Positions 60,234-64,000 of a stretch of DNA of 64,000 nucleotides are shown here, piece by piece. Position 1 is the stretch's first letter, and the number at the start of each line of letters is the position of its first letter. Location of the stretch: assembly GCA_948938605.1 (NCBI GenBank), contig CARAIG010000086.1:9753-73752 (forward strand). The letters are read 5' to 3'. The translations under genes were made by a program, and so were the position numbers. Under the pieces are notes generated by a model. The model had not been told where the DNA came from. It searched no databases and worked only from the letters and a program-made list of their open reading frames with translations. This stretch comes from an uncultured Eubacteriales bacterium (GTDB lineage: Bacteria > Bacillota > Clostridia > Christensenellales > CAG-314).

Positions 60234-61142
60234 ATGTACGACGTAATAGTAATAGGGGGCGGTCCCGCAGGGCTGACATCCGCATTATATGCCGCACGTG
60301 CAGGCAAAAGCGTGTTGATATTGGAAAAAAATGCCTTTGGCGGACAGATTGCAACCGCACCAAGGGTAGAGAATTTTCCAAGCATCAACGAAATTGTCGG
60401 CGCGCGTTTGGCAGATAATATGTTTGAACAGGCAATATCCCACGGGGTGGAATTCGATATGGGAAACGCTACTGTGGATACTGCCGAAAGCGGTTTTACC
60501 GTTACAACCGAATATGCGTCGTACTTTACTAAATCGGTAGTATTGGCAACAGGAGTGCAGCACAAAAAATTGCCTGTGGAATCTGCCGAAAAGTACGAAG
60601 GAAAGGGTATATGTTACTGCGCAGTATGCGACGGGGCGTTTTACAAGGATAAGGCGGTTTGTGTTGTAGGCGACGGTAACTCTGCCGCTCAATACGCTTT
60701 GTTTTTGGCGGAAATGTGCAGTAAGGTATATATGCTTACTTTATTGGATAAACTGTTTTGCGATCATGAGCTTGTCGAAAGAATCGTAAACAATGAAAAA
60801 ATCGAATGGGCGACGAACGTTTGCGTAACCGATGTATTGGGGGACGACAATCACGTCAAGGGCGTAGCTTATAAGGATGAATACGGCGCAATTACATATG
60901 TTGATTGCGATGCCGTATTTGTAGCAATAGGTCAGCAACCCGATAATGAACGTTTTTCAAATGTTGTCGATTTGGATAAAAAGGGATATATAATTGCAGG
61001 CGAAGACTGCAAAACAAGCTGCGACGGAATATTTGCCGCAGGCGACTGCCGTACCAAGCTTGTGCGTCAATGCGCAACTGCCGTAGGCGACGGCGCAATA
61101 GCGGGTTTTTCGGCAGCATTGTATGTGGATGTCGTAAAATAA
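60234..61142 (+). CDS. trxB: Thioredoxin reductase
   Basis: 302 residues from ATG 60234 behind AAGAGGAAG; the longer open frame upstream overlaps nrdD. An NADPH-dependent FAD enzyme that reduces thioredoxin-like proteins. FAD-binding GGGPAG is at the start, the redox motif CAVC at 129-132, the NADPH motif GDGNSAAQYA, and IFAAGDCRTK near the end. The following GHE-type residues match Firmicutes TrxB except for the shorter C-terminus. It is in one NrdR-controlled transcript with nrdD, so its likely substrate is the redoxin domain fused to NrdD (inference). Confidence 0.95.
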   Translation: MYDVIVIGGGPAGLTSALYAARAGKSVLILEKNAFGGQIATAPRVENFPSINEIVGARLADNMFEQAISHGVEFDMGNATVDTAESGFTVTTEYASYFTKSVVLATGVQHKKLPVESAEKYEGKGICYCAVCDGAFYKDKAVCVVGDGNSAAQYALFLAEMCSKVYMLTLLDKLFCDHELVERIVNNEKIEWATNVCVTDVLGDDNHVKGVAYKDEYGAITYVDCDAVFVAIGQQPDNERFSNVVDLDKKGYIIAGEDCKTSCDGIFAAGDCRTKLVRQCATAVGDGAIAGFSAALYVDVVK

Positions 61143-61255
61143 TAATGCAAAATTATGTGTATCGTTAAAAGTCGACGACTTTGCGGTGCACATTTTTTTT
61201 TGTTCTATTTCGTCGGTTTCGTTTAATTATACTACGTAATCAGTTCAATAATAAA

Positions 61256-61290
61256 AAAGGGGATCGTGTCATATAAACACAATCCCCTTT
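61256..61290. terminator. Bidirectional terminator between trxB and MDR dehydrogenase
   Basis: AAAGGGGAT-c-GTGT pairs with ACAC-a-ATCCCCTTT over a 7-base loop, with A and T tracts on both sides, so it can end both convergent transcripts. Confidence 0.88.
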
Positions 61291-61328
61291 ATTGTTGCAG
61301 TAATACGCAATGGCAATTACAAAGTATA

Positions 61329-62441
61329 TTACATTTCGTAATCGATTATTACTTTTATATTGTTTTTAGCGTCGCAAGCGGCTTTCATTGCTTCTATAAA
61401 ATCTGTATGTTTAAATTTTTTGGTTACAATAGTTTTGATGGGTGTCTTTTCCTTTGTTATATGGTCTATAACTTCGAGAATAGTGTCTGTGACATAGCCT
61501 TTGGACGAAGTTAATGTGGGTTGGTACATTATAAAAATGTTGGGATTCAATACTAAATCTTTATGGTAAACGGCAACAATAACATACTTTGTTTCCCACT
61601 TGGACAAATTAAACATTTGTTGCAATAAAGGTACTGCTCCCGCACAGTCTACTACTAAATCGATATTAGGTTTTTTAGCGTCGAACGACATATTTGCATT
61701 TTGTGCAAATTCTACAACTTGTTGTAATAAATACGGATCTAAATCGGCGGGATTAAACGGAGCTCCTTGCGGAACCTCACCGCAGTATTCCAATAATTTT
61801 GTAAGTAGGTCTTCGGTGGAAGTATTGATTGTTTTTGCTCCCAGTTGTGCGGCTTTGGCAAGTCTCCAATCAACTTGGTCTATTACGATTACGTTTTTAG
61901 CGCCCCTTGCCAACAATCCTGCCGCTGCCGATAAGCCGATTGTGCCTGCTCCTAAAATTACAACATTGTCGTTTAAATCGGGGTTAAGGCGCGTCGCTCC
62001 GCGCGTACCTACGCTTACGGGTTCGATTAATGCAGCCGTGTCAAGGTCGATATTTTTGTTAAGTATGTAAATATTGCGGTTTATTTCTGCGTTTTCAACC
62101 TTAACGTATTCGGAAAAAGCTCCCAACATATCCGCTTCGAAACTTCCGGATTTGTGCGCTTGCATAGGATCTACGAAAACGATATCTTCTAAATGAATTT
62201 TGTCGGTAACGTTTTTGCCTTTGGCTACGATTTTTCCTACAAGCTCATGTCCGAATTGTTGACCTTTAAATATGCCTGCGGCTTCGCCGCCGTATAAGTA
62301 TGCACCCGTATCCGAGCCGCAAATACCCGCTCTAAGCACCTTTATCAACACGTCGTTGTCGCTTATTTGAGGTACGGGACGTTCTTCTAAGCGAATGTCG
62401 CCTACTCCGTAATAAATAGCGCACTTCATCATTTTTTCCAT
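61329..62441 (-). CDS. Zinc-type medium-chain dehydrogenase (sorbitol/threonine dehydrogenase-like)
   Basis: 370 residues. GICGSD with the catalytic Cys, GHELVG with His and Glu, and the Rossmann motif GAGTIGLSAAAGLLARG with VIVIDQ after it show an NAD(P)-dependent MDR enzyme with the catalytic zinc site. The four-Cys structural zinc loop is missing; that region reads VDPMQAHKSGSFEADMLGAFSEY. A further insert of about 20 residues lies near 235-260 (QGAPFNPADLDPYLLQQVVEFA). AAGGAG is 8 bases before the ATG. It is divergent from a TetR gene whose operator overlaps the shared region, and an MDR relative sits on its other side. The substrate, probably a polyol or secondary alcohol, is unknown. 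Confidence 0.9.
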   Translation of the reverse strand: MEKMMKCAIYYGVGDIRLEERPVPQISDNDVLIKVLRAGICGSDTGAYLYGGEAAGIFKGQQFGHELVGKIVAKGKNVTDKIHLEDIVFVDPMQAHKSGSFEADMLGAFSEYVKVENAEINRNIYILNKNIDLDTAALIEPVSVGTRGATRLNPDLNDNVVILGAGTIGLSAAAGLLARGAKNVIVIDQVDWRLAKAAQLGAKTINTSTEDLLTKLLEYCGEVPQGAPFNPADLDPYLLQQVVEFAQNANMSFDAKKPNIDLVVDCAGAVPLLQQMFNLSKWETKYVIVAVYHKDLVLNPNIFIMYQPTLTSSKGYVTDTILEVIDHITKEKTPIKTIVTKKFKHTDFIEAMKAACDAKNNIKVIIDYEM

Positions 62442-62520
62442 ATACTGTACTCCTTTTTATTTGTTATTTTTTAGTCGTAAACATAGCAAACTGAGTGGTT
62501 TGGTAATTGCGCTACGCTTG

Positions 62521-62549
62521 TTGACTAATTAAGTCAAGTATAATATAAT
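62521..62549 (+). promoter_or_regulatory. TetR gene promoter with operator
   Basis: TTGACT (62521-62526), 17 bases, TATAAT (62544-62549). The palindrome TTGACT-AATTA-AGTCAA (62521-62537) covers the -35 box, suggesting autorepression, and lies 80 bases from the divergent dehydrogenase start. Confidence 0.75.
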
Positions 62550-62617
62550 CTGATAAAAAATTGAACAACAAAAACGCAAAAATTGTCGATTTGATTAATA
62601 TGCGTAATAAGGTAATT

Positions 62618-63205
62618 ATGAATAAATTTGAAATCAAGTATTGCAATACTGCTAGAAAAATGCAAAACGCATTTACTGCATTAATCGAGCGCAAAAATTT
62701 TAGAGATATTACCGTTTCGGAAATATGCAATTTAGCAGGCGTTAACCGTACTACGTTTTACTTGCATTACGATAATGTGTTCGATTTATTAAAAGAAATC
62801 AGCGACAGACTTGTTTGTGAATTTATTAACGGTTATGACAAGCAAATAACATTGGACGAATTGCGCAGTTACACAGCGGAGCAAACGGAGTTCAACACGT
62901 CTAAATATCTGGCTCCATACTTGAATTTTGTTAAAACCAATAAAGCAATATACAAAGTATATATGAATAACTTTGGCGAACTGAACATTGACTATATGCA
63001 ACATATAAACAAATTTATGTCCGTCAATATCGAAAAGTACGGAATTACCGATACAACAATAATTAATTATATGTCAAAATTTTATTTTACGGGAGTAATG
63101 GCAATTGTTTTGGAATGGGTAAATAATGATTGCAAAGAAGATGTTGCTTCAATTTGCGAAATTATAGCGTTATGTACTCGCCACCATATATCTACAAACA
63201 ACTAA
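62618..63205 (+). CDS. TetR-family transcriptional regulator
   Basis: 195 residues from ATG 62618, which has AAGG five bases upstream; ATG 62600 and a TTG at 62561 are in-frame alternatives without binding sites. The N-terminal HTH is clear: NTARKMQNAFTALIERKNFRDITVSEICNLAGVNRTTFYLHYDNVFDLLKEI. The rest is an all-helical ligand domain with a TetR_C-like ending (YMSKFYFTGVMAIVLEWVNNDCKEDVASICEIIAL). It probably controls the divergent MDR gene and itself; the ligand is unknown. Confidence 0.9.
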   Translation: MNKFEIKYCNTARKMQNAFTALIERKNFRDITVSEICNLAGVNRTTFYLHYDNVFDLLKEISDRLVCEFINGYDKQITLDELRSYTAEQTEFNTSKYLAPYLNFVKTNKAIYKVYMNNFGELNIDYMQHINKFMSVNIEKYGITDTTIINYMSKFYFTGVMAIVLEWVNNDCKEDVASICEIIALCTRHHISTNN

Positions 63206-63231
63206 GTAAGCAAATTGATGTCAAAATGTTA

Positions 63232-63270
63232 AAAAGGACTTGTGCTGTCATAAAAAACACAAGTCCTTTT
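63232..63270 (+). terminator. Terminator after TetR gene
   Basis: AAAAGGACTTGTG pairs with CACAAGTCCTTTT over a 13-base loop, followed by AATT. The 110 bases up to the next gene hold nothing else. Confidence 0.85.
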
Positions 63271-63380
63271 AATTGTATGCTAAATGATTTTTTGCAATAA
63301 GTTTGTCGACAAAAAAGCTTATTTTTAATTAAATAAAACTACACATATTCGTCGGCGCAGCAAGTTTAATTATATTTAAA

Positions 63381-63958
63381 TTAACTTGCTTTTATAATTT
63401 TTGATTTAAGCACAAAGTCTTCGGCATTTATGTCGGCAAGTTCTTTGTCCAGTGTGGCAAAGTTCATTTTTTCGCCTATAAATACTTCGACATTTATTGT
63501 GTTTGTTACAAGTAAGTTAATTGCGGACGAAAAGTTGCCTGCGCCGTTGTATACGCCGAATATTTTAAGGTGTTTTTCGCATATTTGCGCGACTGACAGT
63601 TGACTGTCCTTGTTGGAATAGCCGGCAAGGCAAATGTTGGCGTTGACGGCGGCGGAGTTGTAAACTTCCTCCATTTTAAAATCCGAATCGCTAAAATAAA
63701 CCAATTCGCTGCACATACGTCCGCCGGTAATCATTAAAATTTCGTGTTCGATATTTGTGCTTTCGGGGTTGAAGCAGTAGAATATGCCCATATCGCGCGC
63801 TATATCCAGCAGTTCCTCTACATTGCTTATAAATACGGGTACAGCTTGGTAGTATGCAACAAGTTGCGCAAGGATAAGACCAATTTTAGTAGATGAAAAT
63901 ATTGCAATATGTCTGCCTTTTTCCAAATTCAATGCATCTACAATGTTCAGGCAAAATG
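63381..63958 (-). CDS. C-terminal part of a medium-chain dehydrogenase (cut by right edge)
   Basis: About 190 genomic codons; the N-terminal half with the catalytic zinc site lies beyond the contig end. IVDALNLEKGRHIAIFSSTKIGLILAQLVAYYQAVPVFIS is an MDR Rossmann segment in which the glycine-rich loop has drifted (SSTKIG for GAGxIG), and SVAQICEKHLKIFGVYNG plus FSSAINLLVTNTINVEVFI match the C-terminal part. The apparent start beyond 63959 is Illumina adapter and must not be annotated. Together with the dehydrogenase at 61329 it makes a polyol/alcohol dehydrogenase cluster around the TetR gene. Confidence 0.75.
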
Positions 63959-64000
63959 AGATCGGAAGAGCACACGTCTGAACTCCAGTCACACGATCAG
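63959..64000 (+). other. Illumina adapter and index contamination
   Basis: From 63959 the sequence is the TruSeq read adapter (AGATCGGAAGAGC followed by ACACGTCTGAACTCCAGTCAC, to 63992), then eight bases, ACGATCAG, which fit a sample index. It is not genomic DNA. Read backwards it encodes TGVQTCALPIS, a known spurious peptide at contig ends. Confidence 0.98.

Overview
The window looks like one assembly contig from a low-GC, anaerobic, Gram-positive bacterium, most likely an uncultured Clostridia-type (Bacillota) gut or sediment organism. The reasons are sigma-A style TTGACA/TATAAT promoters, strong AGGAGG ribosome binding sites, many short Rho-independent terminators, a class III (oxygen-sensitive) ribonucleotide reductase under NrdR boxes, lipoprotein-type exoenzymes, and PadR/DUF1700/DUF4097, MarR/DegV and tilS/hpt gene pairs. 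No plasmid, phage or CRISPR locus is visible. Both ends are truncated: a cardiolipin synthase gene runs off the left edge, and the right edge stops in a dehydrogenase gene followed by 42 bases of Illumina adapter that are not genomic.

Layout. 1-10.4 kb: cls (partial), tsaD, a P-type ATPase, two divergent small HTH regulators around a three-site operator region, an M32 carboxypeptidase, a membrane-anchored serine hydrolase with a probable C-terminal frameshift, and an autoregulated MarR-DegV operon. 10.4-17.3 kb: an XRE regulator, a 1337-residue lipoprotein, a THUMP-type RNA methyltransferase and a large repeat island. 17.4-20.7 kb: PadR-DUF1700-DUF4097-CvpA operon. 20.7-29.1 kb: tldD-tldE (minus strand), then GH3 glucosidase, galM, a membrane protein, ung and an alpha/beta hydrolase, ended by a second repeat island. 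29.4-38.5 kb: rpsF-ssb-rpsR, a beta-helix surface protein, Fe-dependent alcohol dehydrogenase, rsmA, tilS, hpt, an M14 peptidase and a small membrane protein. 38.5-45.8 kb: an unusual ABC operon whose ATPase is fused to a YwaF-like membrane domain, with a permease, a small exported protein and a beta-helix-type lipoprotein, preceded by a double palindrome and a structured terminator or attenuator. 45.8-53.1 kb: leuS-cysK, a small lipoprotein, and trpS-DUF5685-J-like protein-membrane protein. 53.3-54.1 kb: a minus-strand tRNA array (Met, Glu, Val, fMet) interleaved with broken tRNA-fMet copies. 54.4-61.2 kb: lipoprotein pullulanase, then NrdR-controlled nrdD (with a fused redoxin) and trxB. 61.3-64 kb: two zinc-type dehydrogenases flanking a TetR regulator.

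How the genes fit together. The organism appears to degrade alpha-glucans and beta-glucosides at or near its surface (pullulanase, GH3, aldose epimerase), ferment to alcohols (Fe-ADH, two MDR dehydrogenases) and make dNTPs anaerobically with reducing power that may pass from TrxB to the redoxin tail of NrdD. Much of the rest is translation housekeeping (tsaD, rsmA, tilS, leuS, trpS, S6, S18, tRNAs). The most unusual parts are the fused YwaF-ABC operon with an internal ribosome binding site, the Cys-tailed J-like protein, the two colinear repeat islands placed exactly at gene 3' ends, and the decaying tRNA-fMet tandem. Functions are assigned by reading motifs in the translated sequence, without database searches.
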